From: Tropicimonas sp047971885
Lineage (GTDB): Bacteria; Pseudomonadota; Alphaproteobacteria; Rhodobacterales; Rhodobacteraceae
Length of the DNA stretch: 64,000 bases
Assembly (NCBI RefSeq): GCF_047971885.1
Contig: NZ_JBKEAE010000062.1
Location: 8,940-72,939 of the forward strand
Reading direction: 5' to 3'
In this document: piece by piece, positions 9,091-18,019 of the stretch
How positions within the stretch are numbered: the stretch's first letter is position 1
How the letters are laid out: each line of letters opens with the position of its first letter
The notes under the pieces: generated by a model
Databases searched by the model: none
What the model was told of the DNA's origin: nothing
What the model saw: only the letters and a program-made list of their open reading frames with translations
Translations under genes and position numbers: made by a program

Positions 9091-10175
9091 CGCTCACCGT
9101 TTCGCTCGACCATCACCTGCCCGGCTTCACCCTCGACGCCAGCTTCGAGGCGCCGCCGGGGATCACTGCGCTGTTCGGTCATTCCGGCGCTGGAAAAACC
9201 ACCATCGTTCAGGCGGTTTCGGGCCTGCTGCGCCCCGACCGGGGGCGGATCGCGGTGGGCGACTGGGTGGTGCTCGACACGAGCCGGGGCATCTGCCTGC
9301 CGCCGCATCGGCGCCGCGTGGGCTATGTTTTTCAGGACGGGCGGCTTTTTCCGCACATGAACGTCCGGCGCAACCTGCATTACGGGGTCAGGTTCTCGGG
9401 GCATCCGCACAACCCGGCACAGACCGACCGTATCGTCGGCATGCTGGGTATCGGCGATCTGCTCGACCGTTACCCGGCGGGGCTGTCGGGCGGCGAAAAG
9501 CAGCGTGTCGCCATCGGGCGGGCGCTGCTGGCAAACCCGCGGCTGCTGCTGCTCGACGAGCCGCTCGCCGCGCTCGACGAGGCCCGCAAGGCCGAGATCA
9601 TGCCCTATCTGGAACGGATGCGCGACGAGGCCGGGGTGCCGATCCTCTATGTCAGCCATTCCGCGGCCGAGGTGGCACGGCTTGCCACCACGGTTGTCGT
9701 GCTCGACCACGGCCGGGTGGTCAACGCCGGCCCGGCCATCGAGGTCATGGCCGATCCCGCATCCGCTTCCGCCTTCGGTCCGCGCGAGACCGGTGCCCTG
9801 CTTGCGGCGCGGATCGTCGCCCGGGCCGACGACGGGCTGACCGAGCTTGCCACCTCGTCCGGGCGGCTCCATCTGCCCGGTGTCGAGGGGGCGCCGGGAA
9901 CGGTGCTGCGCATCCGCATTCCGGCCCACGAGGTGATCATCGCGCGCGACCGTCCCGAGGGGCTTTCGGCGCTCAACATCCTGCCCGCGACGATCCGTGC
10001 GCTGCGGCACGGCGAAGGGCCGGGCGTCATGGTCCAGCTCGAATGCGGCAACGATCTGCTGTTGGCGAGGATCACCCGAAGATCGGCCAATGCGCTGTTA
10101 CTGGAACCCGGAATGCCCTGCCATGCGATCATCAAGTCGGTCGCGGTCGCGCGCAGCGACATCGGTGGTCTCTGA
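9087..10175 (+). CDS. modC: molybdate ABC transporter ATP-binding protein
   Basis: A 362-residue ATPase of the ModC type. Walker A GHSGAGKTT spans residues 31-39, the Q-loop reads YVFQDGRLFPHM, the signature is LSGGEKQR and Walker B is LLLLDEPLAALD. The C-terminal third (from about residue 290) is a MOP/TOBE molybdate-binding domain (LSALNILPATIRAL ... LLLARITRRSANALLL). It couples ATP hydrolysis to ModB-mediated uptake, supplying molybdenum for enzymes such as the formate dehydrogenase encoded at 49-54 kb. Length and domain order are typical. It converges on the TauE/SafE gene with two bases between stops. Confidence 0.95.
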   Translation: MTLTVSLDHHLPGFTLDASFEAPPGITALFGHSGAGKTTIVQAVSGLLRPDRGRIAVGDWVVLDTSRGICLPPHRRRVGYVFQDGRLFPHMNVRRNLHYGVRFSGHPHNPAQTDRIVGMLGIGDLLDRYPAGLSGGEKQRVAIGRALLANPRLLLLDEPLAALDEARKAEIMPYLERMRDEAGVPILYVSHSAAEVARLATTVVVLDHGRVVNAGPAIEVMADPASASAFGPRETGALLAARIVARADDGLTELATSSGRLHLPGVEGAPGTVLRIRIPAHEVIIARDRPEGLSALNILPATIRALRHGEGPGVMVQLECGNDLLLARITRRSANALLLEPGMPCHAIIKSVAVARSDIGGL

Positions 10176-10177
10176 CC

Positions 10178-10951
10178 TCAGAAAGCGGCCCGCCGCAGCA
10201 GGTTCAGTCCGGCGACGATCAGCACCAGCAGCGTCAGGCGGCGGAACCGCGCCTGATCCAGACGGTCGTGCAGCCGCAGCCCGAAATACACCCCACCCAT
10301 CGCCGGAACCGCCATCGCGGCGGAAAACGGCAGTGTCGCGCGGTTCAGAACCCCGGTCTGAAGATGGGTCGCCAGCAGCAGGACCGCCCCCAGCGCAAAG
10401 GCGACACCCAATGTCCGCAACTGCTCGGTCTTGGGCGTGTCGACCGAGGTCAGATACAGCACCAGCGGCGGCCCCCAGACGCCGGAGATACCGCCGACGA
10501 CCCCCGAGACCGCGCCAAGCCCGACCTCGGCCGCGAACCGGTAGCGGGGCGGAACGCGCGGATGGAACCCCGCCAGTTGAATCAGCCCGAAAACCGTAAC
10601 CGGCAGGCCGATCAGCAGATAGAGGAACCGCTCGTCGACGCTGCGCACCAGCTGCGCCGAGGCGATCAGCAGCACGCCACCGACGATCAGGTAAACGCGG
10701 ATTGCCCGCACCGCGCGCCACGCCGCAGCAATCCCGCCGCGAAACGCCTGCAACAGGTTGCTCAGCACCGTCGGCAGGATCAGACCGGCAAGGGCAAGCT
10801 CGGGCGCCATAAATGACGCCAGACCCGAGATCATGATCATCGGCATGGCAAAACCGACGGCACCCTTGACGAAACCGCCCAGAAAAGCCACCGCAAAGGC
10901 CAATGCGAATACCGGCAGCGACAGTCCGGCGAAAACAGAAATACTATCCAT
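10178..10951 (-). CDS. TauE/SafE-family membrane protein (putative sulfite/organic anion exporter)
   Basis: A 257-residue polytopic protein with about seven to eight membrane segments. The family motif GGFVKGAVGFAMPMI opens the first repeat and GAVSGVVGGISGVWGPPLVLY opens the second, giving the two-repeat TauE/SafE architecture. Members export sulfite, sulfoacetate or other anions. A link with the taurine genes at 21-26 kb, whose breakdown yields sulfite, is possible but not supported by adjacency, since ten other genes intervene. It is divergent from the methylsuccinyl-CoA dehydrogenase gene. Confidence 0.85.
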   Translation of the reverse strand: MDSISVFAGLSLPVFALAFAVAFLGGFVKGAVGFAMPMIMISGLASFMAPELALAGLILPTVLSNLLQAFRGGIAAAWRAVRAIRVYLIVGGVLLIASAQLVRSVDERFLYLLIGLPVTVFGLIQLAGFHPRVPPRYRFAAEVGLGAVSGVVGGISGVWGPPLVLYLTSVDTPKTEQLRTLGVAFALGAVLLLATHLQTGVLNRATLPFSAAMAVPAMGGVYFGLRLHDRLDQARFRRLTLLVLIVAGLNLLRRAAF

Positions 10952-11098
10952 CAGCGCGGTCTAGCCGATTCTCCGCCACCCCGCATCGGAAAAGCAGAAG
11001 ACAGATTGATTGCAATTGTTGTGCGATATTGAAATTATGTTGCGCTGCACCTGCAAACACCCTATCCGGTAGCAAACCAAACGCAGAGGATTCGAGAC
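10952..11098. promoter_or_regulatory. divergent promoter region, TauE/SafE gene and methylsuccinyl-CoA dehydrogenase gene
   Basis: 147 bases, noticeably AT-rich between 11001 and 11045. It has repeated TTGCAA/TTGTGC/TTGCGC/TGCAAA words (11009-11057) that could be half-sites for a regulator of C2 assimilation, but no defined palindrome was found. AGAGGA near 11085 is the ribosome-binding site of the rightward gene. Confidence 0.4.
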
Positions 11099-12796
11099 AT
11101 GCCGCACGATGGACAGGACCGGCCGGTTTCCCAGTTGAAAGATCCGATTCTGGACAACCTGCTGAAGCTGACGGAACTGTCGCTGCCTCCGGTCGACCGG
11201 CTGGTCGGGCGTGCGCGCGAGGCGGTGCGCGAAAAGGTCACCGAAGACGGGCGGGTTTCCGGCGCACTCATCGAGGCGCACCAGACCGCCGCACATGCGC
11301 TGGCCTGGCTTGCGACCTATTCACAGTCTCTGCACCAGATGCAGGCATGGGCCGAACGCCTGAGCGCCGATGGCCGGTTCGGCGAGATCGAGCAACTGAT
11401 CCACCAGATCGCCTTTGGCGAATATCTGTTGCAGATTCAGGGTGGCATCCCGATGAGCCAGAACGAGATCGTGCGCGTCCGCGACATGGGTCTGGACGAG
11501 CGCGAGCACCTGAAACTGCTCGACACGCCCGAGATCGCGGCGCTGTGCCAGAACGGCAACAGCCAGCGCGCGCGGACACGGCTGGTCGAACTGATGCAGC
11601 AGCAATCGGCCAATATCACCGTCGGGGCCACCGGACTCGACGACGAACTGGAGATGATCCGCGAGCAGTTCCGCCGCTACGCGCTCGACCGGGTGGAGCC
11701 CAACGCCCACGAATGGCACATGAAGGACGAACTGATCCCGATGGAGATCATCGGCGAACTGGCCGAAATGGGGGTTTTCGGACTGACCATCCCCGAGGAA
11801 TACGGCGGCTTCGGGCTGTCGAAAGCCTCGATGGTCGTGGTGTCGGAGGAGCTTTCGCGCGGCTATATCGGGGTGGGATCGCTCGGCACCCGCTCCGAGA
11901 TTGCCGCCGAACTGATCCTCGCCGGCGGCACCGATGCGCAGAAAGCCGAATGGCTGCCGCGTATCGCCAGCGCCGAAATCCTGCCCACGGCGGTTTTCAC
12001 CGAACCCAACACCGGATCGGATCTGGGGGCGCTGCGGACCCGTGCCGTGCGGGACGGAAACGGCGACTGGCGCATCACCGGCAACAAGACATGGATCACC
12101 CATGCGGGCCGTGCCCATGTCATGACGCTGCTGGCCCGCACCGATCCCGCAACCACCGATCATCGCGGCCTGTCGATGTTTCTGGCCGAAAAGGCACCGG
12201 GCACCGGGGAAGACACCTTTCCCACCCCCGGCATGACCGGCAGCGAAATCGAGGTGCTGGGTTATCGCGGCATGAAGGAATATGAACTCGGCTTCGATAA
12301 TTTCCGGGTGAGGGGCGAAAACCTGCTCGGCGGCGAGGCGGGCCAGGGCTTCAAGCAGTTGATGAAGACCTTCGAGGCCGCCCGTATCCAGACCGCCGCC
12401 CGCGCCATCGGCGTCGCCCAGTCGGCGCTCGATATCGGTATGCGCTATGCCGGGGACCGCAAGCAGTTCGGCAAGCCGCTGATCGCCTTTCCCCGGGTTT
12501 CCGGCAAGTTGGCGATGATGGCGGTCGAGATCATGGTCGCCCGCCAGCTTACCTATTTCGCCGCCTGGGAGAAGGACCACGACCAGCGCTGCGATCTGGA
12601 GGCCGGCATGGCCAAGCTGCTGGGCGCCCGGGTCGCCTGGGCGGCGGCGGACAATGCGCTGCAGATACATGGCGGCAACGGCTTTGCGCTGGAATACGCG
12701 ATCAGCCGGGTTCTCTGCGACGCGCGCATTCTCAACATCTTCGAAGGCGCGGCCGAGATTCAGGCGCAGGTGATCGCCCGGCGGCTGCTGGCCTGA
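11099..12796 (+). CDS. mcd: (2S)-methylsuccinyl-CoA dehydrogenase
   Basis: A 565-residue flavoprotein of the acyl-CoA dehydrogenase superfamily. It has an N-terminal extension of about 170 residues before the usual fold, a feature that separates methylsuccinyl-CoA dehydrogenase from the ~390-residue short-chain enzymes. The extension contains AHALAWLATY and FGEYLLQIQGGIPMSQNE, which I recall from Mcd proteins of Rhodobacter and Methylobacterium. The core shows GVFGLTIPEEYGG, FTEPNTGSDLG, KTWITH, DRKQFGKP and the C-terminal LQIHGGNGFALEY...ARILNIFEGAAEIQ. It oxidises (2S)-methylsuccinyl-CoA to mesaconyl-CoA in the ethylmalonyl-CoA pathway for acetyl-CoA assimilation, passing electrons to ETF. 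The other pathway genes are not in the window. Confidence 0.87.
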   Translation: MPHDGQDRPVSQLKDPILDNLLKLTELSLPPVDRLVGRAREAVREKVTEDGRVSGALIEAHQTAAHALAWLATYSQSLHQMQAWAERLSADGRFGEIEQLIHQIAFGEYLLQIQGGIPMSQNEIVRVRDMGLDEREHLKLLDTPEIAALCQNGNSQRARTRLVELMQQQSANITVGATGLDDELEMIREQFRRYALDRVEPNAHEWHMKDELIPMEIIGELAEMGVFGLTIPEEYGGFGLSKASMVVVSEELSRGYIGVGSLGTRSEIAAELILAGGTDAQKAEWLPRIASAEILPTAVFTEPNTGSDLGALRTRAVRDGNGDWRITGNKTWITHAGRAHVMTLLARTDPATTDHRGLSMFLAEKAPGTGEDTFPTPGMTGSEIEVLGYRGMKEYELGFDNFRVRGENLLGGEAGQGFKQLMKTFEAARIQTAARAIGVAQSALDIGMRYAGDRKQFGKPLIAFPRVSGKLAMMAVEIMVARQLTYFAAWEKDHDQRCDLEAGMAKLLGARVAWAAADNALQIHGGNGFALEYAISRVLCDARILNIFEGAAEIQAQVIARRLLA

Positions 12797-12828
12797 GCGG
12801 ACGGCCCTTGTGCCGGCGGGCCGGCGGG

Positions 12829-12856
12829 CTTGCCCTGAACCCTGCGTCACTATAAG
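12829..12856 (+). promoter_or_regulatory. candidate promoter of the nadABC operon
   Basis: CTTGCC (12829-12834) and TATAAG (12851-12856) are separated by 16 bases, about 90 bases before nadA. This is a moderate sigma70-like match; the -10 is the stronger part. Confidence 0.35.
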
Positions 12857-12946
12857 TATCCGCCTCGGCGCCCGGGCCAGGGCGGTCGTTACGCGCACTC
12901 CACATCGCGCGCCGTGGATTCACGGGCACCGGGGGGGAATCAGGCC

Positions 12947-13999
12947 ATGCTCGATCAGGCGACCATCCGCAACGAACTCGCCTCGCTGTACGATCTTGCG
13001 CCGTCGGTCGGTCTGGCAGCGGAAATGGGCGATATCTATGCGCGGATGGACCGCGTGGTTTCGCCGCCGGACTTCGCCATCCATGCGCCCTATATCGCCG
13101 CGATCGACCGGCTGAAGCGCGAACGCAACGCGGTGATCCTGGCGCATAACTACATGACGCCGCAGATCTATCACGGTATCGCGGATTTTGTCGGCGACAG
13201 TCTTCAGCTTGCCGTGAGGGCGACCGAGGTCGAGGCCGCGGTCATCGTCCAGTGCGGCGTGCATTTCATGGCCGAAACCTCGAAAATCCTCAACCCGTCC
13301 AAAACGGTGCTGATCCCCGACGCAGCAGCCGGCTGTTCGCTGGCCGAGAGCATAACCGCCGAAGGGATCGCCGAGATGCGGCAGCGATATCCCGGCGCGC
13401 CGGTTGTCAGCTACGTGAACACCACCGCCGAGGTAAAGGCCGCCTCCGATATCTGCTGCACCTCGTCGAACGCGGCGCAGATCGTCGCCGCGATGGAAGG
13501 CGACACCGTCATCATGACGCCGGACCGCTATCTGGCGCAGAACGTCGCCCGTCAGGTGCCGCAAAAGCGCGTCGTGTGGTGGGAGGGGTCGTGCATCGTT
13601 CACGAGCAGTATACGGTCGGCGACCTGCGCGAGTTCCGCGAATGGAACCCCGGAACCCGTATCATCGCACATCCCGAATGCCCGCCCGATGTGGTGGCCG
13701 AGGCCGATTTCTCCGGCTCGACCAGCGGGATCATCGACTATGTCCACCGCGAACGGCCGGAAAAGGCGATGCTGGTCACCGAATGCTCGATGGCCTCGAA
13801 CATTGCCGACGAACTGCCCGAGGTGAATTTCGTCGGCCCCTGCAACATGTGCCCCTATATGAAGAAGATCACGCTGGAAAAGGTGCTGTGGTCACTGCAC
13901 GGCATGCACGGCGCGGTCGAGGTCGACGCCGAGGTGGCCGCGCAGGCACGCGTCGCGGTCCAGCGCATGATCGACCTGTCGCGCAAGCTCTCCGGCTGA
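12947..13999 (+). CDS. nadA: quinolinate synthase
   Basis: A 350-residue [4Fe-4S] enzyme that condenses iminoaspartate with dihydroxyacetone phosphate to make quinolinate for NAD synthesis. Cluster cysteines are visible in VQCGVHFMAE, DICCTSSNA and GPCNMCPYM. Substrate motifs AHNYMTPQI and NTTAEVKAASD are present. The ATG at 12947 follows a G-rich stretch; an in-frame GTG 11 codons upstream is possible but less likely. It heads the nadA-nadB-nadC operon, so the oxidase that makes the unstable iminoaspartate is encoded right after it, 14 bases downstream. Confidence 0.95.
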   Translation: MLDQATIRNELASLYDLAPSVGLAAEMGDIYARMDRVVSPPDFAIHAPYIAAIDRLKRERNAVILAHNYMTPQIYHGIADFVGDSLQLAVRATEVEAAVIVQCGVHFMAETSKILNPSKTVLIPDAAAGCSLAESITAEGIAEMRQRYPGAPVVSYVNTTAEVKAASDICCTSSNAAQIVAAMEGDTVIMTPDRYLAQNVARQVPQKRVVWWEGSCIVHEQYTVGDLREFREWNPGTRIIAHPECPPDVVAEADFSGSTSGIIDYVHRERPEKAMLVTECSMASNIADELPEVNFVGPCNMCPYMKKITLEKVLWSLHGMHGAVEVDAEVAAQARVAVQRMIDLSRKLSG

Positions 14000-14013
14000 A
14001 GGGCGCCGAAGGG

Positions 14014-15588
14014 ATGGACGAAATCTCTACCGAGCGCGTGATCATTGTCGGCGCGGGGCTGGGGGCGCTCTATGCGGCGCTGAAGCTGGCGCCGCACCCG
14101 GTGCTGGTCCTCTCGCCCGAACCGCTCGGCGCCGGGGCAAGCTCCGCCTGGGCGCAGGGCGGTGTCGCCGCGGCGATGAGCGCGGCCGACAGCGCCGAGG
14201 CCCACGCGGCCGATACGCTGCGCGCCGGCGCCGGCACGGTCGACCCCGGCGTCGCAACCGCTGTTACCGCCGAAGCACGGGCACATATCCTCGATCTGAC
14301 CCGGCTTGGCACACCGTTCGACCGCACGCCCGATGGCGGCTACGTGATGTCGCGCGAGGCCGCGCACAGCTTTGCCCGCGTCGTCCGGGTACGCGGCGAT
14401 CAGGCCGGCGCCGAGATCATGAAATCCCTGATTGCCGAGGTGCGCGGCACGCCGTCGATTCAGGTGCTCGAAGGGGTGATGGCGACGGGGCTGCGCACCG
14501 AAGGCGGCAGGGTCACCGGTATCACGGTCGCCCTTTCACGGCCCGAGGGGTCGCCGCCGGTGCTGCTGCGCGGCACCGCCTGCCTGCTCGCCGGCGGCGG
14601 GTCGGGCGGGCTTTTTGCCCTGACAACCAACCCGCCGCGCATTCGCGGGCAGGTGATCGGGATGGCGGCGCGCGCCGGGGCGCTGATCGCCGACGCGGAA
14701 TTCGTGCAGTTCCACCCGACCGCCATAGATTGCAGCGCCGACCCCGCCCCGCTTGCCACCGAGGCGCTGCGCGGCGAAGGAGCGATACTGCTCAACCGCA
14801 ACGGCGAACGGTTCATGACCACCGTTCATCCCGACGCGGAGCTGGCTCCGCGCGACATCGTGGCCCGGGCCATCTATGCCCAGACGCAGGCCGGCCTGCG
14901 CCCGGTGCTGGATACACGCGATGCCATCGGGCCACGGATCGCAACCGATTTTCCCGCCGTCACCGAGGCCTGTGCCCGCGCCGGGATCGACCCTGCGACC
15001 GACCCGATCCCGGTCGCTGCCGCCGCACATTACCATATGGGCGGGATCGACACCGATGCCCGGGGCCGCGCCAGCCTCGGCAATCTCTGGGTCTGCGGCG
15101 AGGCATCTTCGACCGGGCTGCACGGCGCCAACCGGCTCGCCTCGAACGGGCTGCTCGAGGCGCTGGTCTATGCCCGCCGGGCGGCGCTGGGGATCGCCGC
15201 GGCGCTTGGCGATACAGGCAGGCCTGCCGCTGCGATCGAACTTCCCGATCTGCCGTCCGGCATTGTTCCCGACCCGGCGCTGGTCTCGCGTCTTCGCCGG
15301 GCGATGACCGATCATGTGGGCGTCATCCGCGATGCGCGGGGTCTGCGCCATGCGCTGCGCGAGATCGCCGCGATCGAGGCCGCGCAACCCGAGTGCGACA
15401 CGCTGTGCAACATGACCGCCACCGCGACGCTGATCGCCGCCGCCGCGCTTCTGCGCGAGGAAAGCCGCGGCGCCCATTTTCGCGCCGATTTTCCCGAATC
15501 CGACAATGCCGCGGCACAACGCCGCCGCATGTCGCTGGCCGAGGCGTGCGCCCTGCGCGCCGGCCTGCAACCGGAGCCCACGAAATGA
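14014..15588 (+). CDS. nadB: L-aspartate oxidase
   Basis: A 524-residue flavoprotein that oxidises L-aspartate to iminoaspartate, the substrate of NadA. The N-terminal FAD motif is VIIVGAGLGALYAAL, followed by SSAWAQGGVAAAM, a FAD-contact region typical of NadB. HSFARVVRVRGDQAG, LATEALRGEGAILLN and HYHMGGIDTD are shared with the succinate dehydrogenase flavoprotein fold, and SSTGLHGANRLASNGLLEALV closes the FAD domain. The start at 14014 fits the Rossmann motif position. The gene overlaps nadC as ATGA, so the operon is tightly coupled. Confidence 0.94.
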   Translation: MDEISTERVIIVGAGLGALYAALKLAPHPVLVLSPEPLGAGASSAWAQGGVAAAMSAADSAEAHAADTLRAGAGTVDPGVATAVTAEARAHILDLTRLGTPFDRTPDGGYVMSREAAHSFARVVRVRGDQAGAEIMKSLIAEVRGTPSIQVLEGVMATGLRTEGGRVTGITVALSRPEGSPPVLLRGTACLLAGGGSGGLFALTTNPPRIRGQVIGMAARAGALIADAEFVQFHPTAIDCSADPAPLATEALRGEGAILLNRNGERFMTTVHPDAELAPRDIVARAIYAQTQAGLRPVLDTRDAIGPRIATDFPAVTEACARAGIDPATDPIPVAAAAHYHMGGIDTDARGRASLGNLWVCGEASSTGLHGANRLASNGLLEALVYARRAALGIAAALGDTGRPAAAIELPDLPSGIVPDPALVSRLRRAMTDHVGVIRDARGLRHALREIAAIEAAQPECDTLCNMTATATLIAAAALLREESRGAHFRADFPESDNAAAQRRRMSLAEACALRAGLQPEPTK

Positions 15589-16433
15589 CATTGCCGCCCC
15601 TGCCCGACATGATCCTCGAACCCATGGTCCGGGCTGCACTGATGGAGGATCTGGGCACCATGGGCGATATCACGACCCGAACCGTGATTCCGCAGGGCAT
15701 GACCCATACGGCACATCTCAGGGCGCGCGAGGGCGGCGTCGTCTCGGGCATGCAGATCGCCCGCATCGCATTTCTGCTGATCGACCCGTCCGTTGCCGTA
15801 CGCACGCTTGCGGGGGATGGCGACCGCATCGCCGAAGGCGAGGTGCTGATGGAAATCCACGGCGCTGCCGCCGCGATATTGTCCGCCGAACGCGTGGCGC
15901 TCAATTTCGCCGGCCGGCTGAGCGGGATCGCCACGCTGACCGCCGCCCATGTTGCCGAAACGACGGGAACGCGCGCGCGGATCACCTGCACCCGCAAGAC
16001 CACGCCGGGCCTGAGACTGGCCGAGAAACAGGCGGTACTGCACGGCGGCGGTTTCAACCACCGCTTCTCGCTGTCCGACGCCATCCTGATCAAGGACAAC
16101 CACATCGCCGCCGCCGGCGGCATCCGGCCGGTGCTGCGGGCGGTCAGGGCGAACGCCTCGCACATGATGCGGGTCGAGATCGAGGTGGACCGGCTCGACC
16201 AGCTGGCCGAGGTGCTGGACGAAGGCGGGGCGGATGTCGTGCTGCTCGACAACATGGACACCGCGACGCTGCGCGAGGCCGTGTCCATGGCCGCCGGGCG
16301 CGTGGTGCTCGAAGCCTCGGGTAACATGCGGCTGGGCCGCATCGCCGAGGTCGCGGCGACCGGCGTCGATTATATCTCGTCTGGTTCACTGACCCATTCG
16401 GCGCGGACGCTCGACCTCGGGCTCGATTTCTGA
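15585..16433 (+). CDS. nadC: nicotinate-nucleotide pyrophosphorylase (carboxylating)
   Basis: A 282-residue quinolinate phosphoribosyltransferase, converting quinolinate and PRPP to nicotinate mononucleotide. Characteristic stretches are EDLGTMGDITT, ERVALNFAGRLSGIATLT, CTRKTTPGLRLAEKQAV (active-site Arg and Lys residues), HRFSLSDAILIKDNHI, VDRLDQLAEVLDEGGADVVLLDNM, and LEASGNM near the end. Length is normal. The start overlaps the nadB stop. Together nadABC encode the whole aspartate-to-NaMN route. Confidence 0.95.
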   Translation: MTLPPLPDMILEPMVRAALMEDLGTMGDITTRTVIPQGMTHTAHLRAREGGVVSGMQIARIAFLLIDPSVAVRTLAGDGDRIAEGEVLMEIHGAAAAILSAERVALNFAGRLSGIATLTAAHVAETTGTRARITCTRKTTPGLRLAEKQAVLHGGGFNHRFSLSDAILIKDNHIAAAGGIRPVLRAVRANASHMMRVEIEVDRLDQLAEVLDEGGADVVLLDNMDTATLREAVSMAAGRVVLEASGNMRLGRIAEVAATGVDYISSGSLTHSARTLDLGLDF

Positions 16434-16559
16434 GCCGAAAACGCGCATCGGCGCGCGGAATCCGGCTCGACGATTGACCGGGCGTTCCGGCGCGCGCAGG
16501 CTGGAGACGGCCCTTGTGCCGCAAAAAGCCGCAGGCCCTGAAACGCCACGGGATTCATC

Positions 16560-17930
16560 ATGACCGACCGCTTCGTGCCACCGACGATCGCCCCTCCCGG
16601 CAAGCCGCTGGGTATTCTGGCGAGCGTGCGCGCGGCGCGGCGGAACGTGCTGGGGATTCTGCCGGCGATCTCCTTCACCCAGCCCATCGTGACCGGCACC
16701 ACCGGGCCGGCCCGCTGGCACATGGTGCAGGGCCCCGAGGGCCTGCGGCGGATCTTTCTCGACAACGTGGCCAACTACCCCAAGTCCGAGGTGATGCTCA
16801 GGATGCTGCGACCGGCGGTCGGCACCAGTCTTTTCACCTCCGAAGGCGATGCGTGGCGCTGGCAGCGCCGCGCCATCGCGCCGGTCTTTGCGGCGCGCAA
16901 CATCGACAGCCTCGCCCCCTTCATGACCCGCACGGCGGAACGCACCGCCGAGCGGCTGTCGGCGGCGCGCGAGCCCGTGGAAATGGTGCGCGAGATGCTG
17001 ACAGCCACCTTCGACGTGATCTGCGAGGTTGCCCTGTCGGGCCGGGCCCATTTCGATGCCGATATCTACAGTGCAGCGCTCACCCGCTATTTCCTGACCA
17101 TCGGGCGCGCCTCGCTGCTCGATTTCCTCGACCTGCCGCCATGGATGCCCCGTCCGGCCGATATCCTCGGGCGCGGCGCGGTGAAAACCATGCACCGCAT
17201 GGTCGCCAGCGCCATCGAGGCACGGCGCGCCTCGGGTCCGTGCGACGGCGACGACCTGCTGGATTACATGCTGACGGCGCGCGATCCGCAGACCGGGCGG
17301 CGGATGACTCCGGCCGAACTGCTGCGCAACATGCAGTTCTTCATCGTCGCCGGGCACGAGACCACCGCGCTGGCGCTGTCATGGTCGTTGCTGATGCTGG
17401 CACACGACAGCGCGGCGCAGGATCATGCCCATGCCGAGGCGCGCGCGGCGCTGGGGGAACGCCCGGCGGAAGCGGGTGATCTGGACAACCTGCCCTATAT
17501 CCTGAGCGTCCTTGAAGAGACGATGCGTCTCTATCCGCCGGTGGGTCTGCTTGCGCGCAACGTTCTGGCCGAGGACAGGCTCTACGACCGCCCCGTCCGG
17601 CCGAAGGACACGGTGTTCCTGAACATCTACGCCCTGCATCGCAGCCGGTTGCTCTGGCAGCGGCCCGACGCCTTCGACCCCGGCAACTTCGCCCCCGGGG
17701 CGGTGGCCGCGCGCGACCGTTACGAATACCTGCCCTTCGGCGCCGGGCCACGCGTCTGCGTGGGATCGAATTTCGCCATGATGCAGGCCCGGATCATCCT
17801 GTCGACGCTGCTTGCGCGCTACCGCTTCACGCCTGCCGGCGGCGCCTTGCCGGTGCCAGTGATGCACATGACGGTGCGCCCCGATCCGGGGATCACGCTG
17901 CGGGTGACGCGGTATATCGATGGGATGTGA
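16560..17930 (+). CDS. cytochrome P450
   Basis: A 456-residue heme monooxygenase. The I-helix oxygen-binding motif is AGHETT, the K-helix ExxR motif is ETMR followed by LYPP, and the heme loop is FGAGPRVCVG with Cys400 as the axial ligand. There is no signal or membrane anchor, so it is soluble as usual for bacteria. It begins 126 bases after nadC. No ferredoxin or ferredoxin reductase gene is adjacent, so the redox partner is unlinked. The substrate is unknown; the aldehyde dehydrogenase gene converging on it could act on a product, but that is speculation. Confidence 0.93.
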   Translation: MTDRFVPPTIAPPGKPLGILASVRAARRNVLGILPAISFTQPIVTGTTGPARWHMVQGPEGLRRIFLDNVANYPKSEVMLRMLRPAVGTSLFTSEGDAWRWQRRAIAPVFAARNIDSLAPFMTRTAERTAERLSAAREPVEMVREMLTATFDVICEVALSGRAHFDADIYSAALTRYFLTIGRASLLDFLDLPPWMPRPADILGRGAVKTMHRMVASAIEARRASGPCDGDDLLDYMLTARDPQTGRRMTPAELLRNMQFFIVAGHETTALALSWSLLMLAHDSAAQDHAHAEARAALGERPAEAGDLDNLPYILSVLEETMRLYPPVGLLARNVLAEDRLYDRPVRPKDTVFLNIYALHRSRLLWQRPDAFDPGNFAPGAVAARDRYEYLPFGAGPRVCVGSNFAMMQARIILSTLLARYRFTPAGGALPVPVMHMTVRPDPGITLRVTRYIDGM

Positions 17931-17944
17931 CCGGCCCGGCAAAT

Positions 17945-17977
17945 TTCGTGCCGGCAGGGCAGGCCCCCCGGCACGAA
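17945..17977. terminator. bidirectional terminator hairpin between the P450 and aldehyde dehydrogenase genes
   Basis: A perfect 10-bp stem (TTCGTGCCGG and CCGGCACGAA) encloses a 13-base loop between two convergent genes. TT and AA tails lie inside the stem; a run AAATT precedes it on the left, giving a short U-tract for the leftward transcript. Confidence 0.65.
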
Positions 17978-18019
17978 TGCGTAGCCGATACGCGGTGCCA
18001 GACGCAGAGTCGAAACGCA

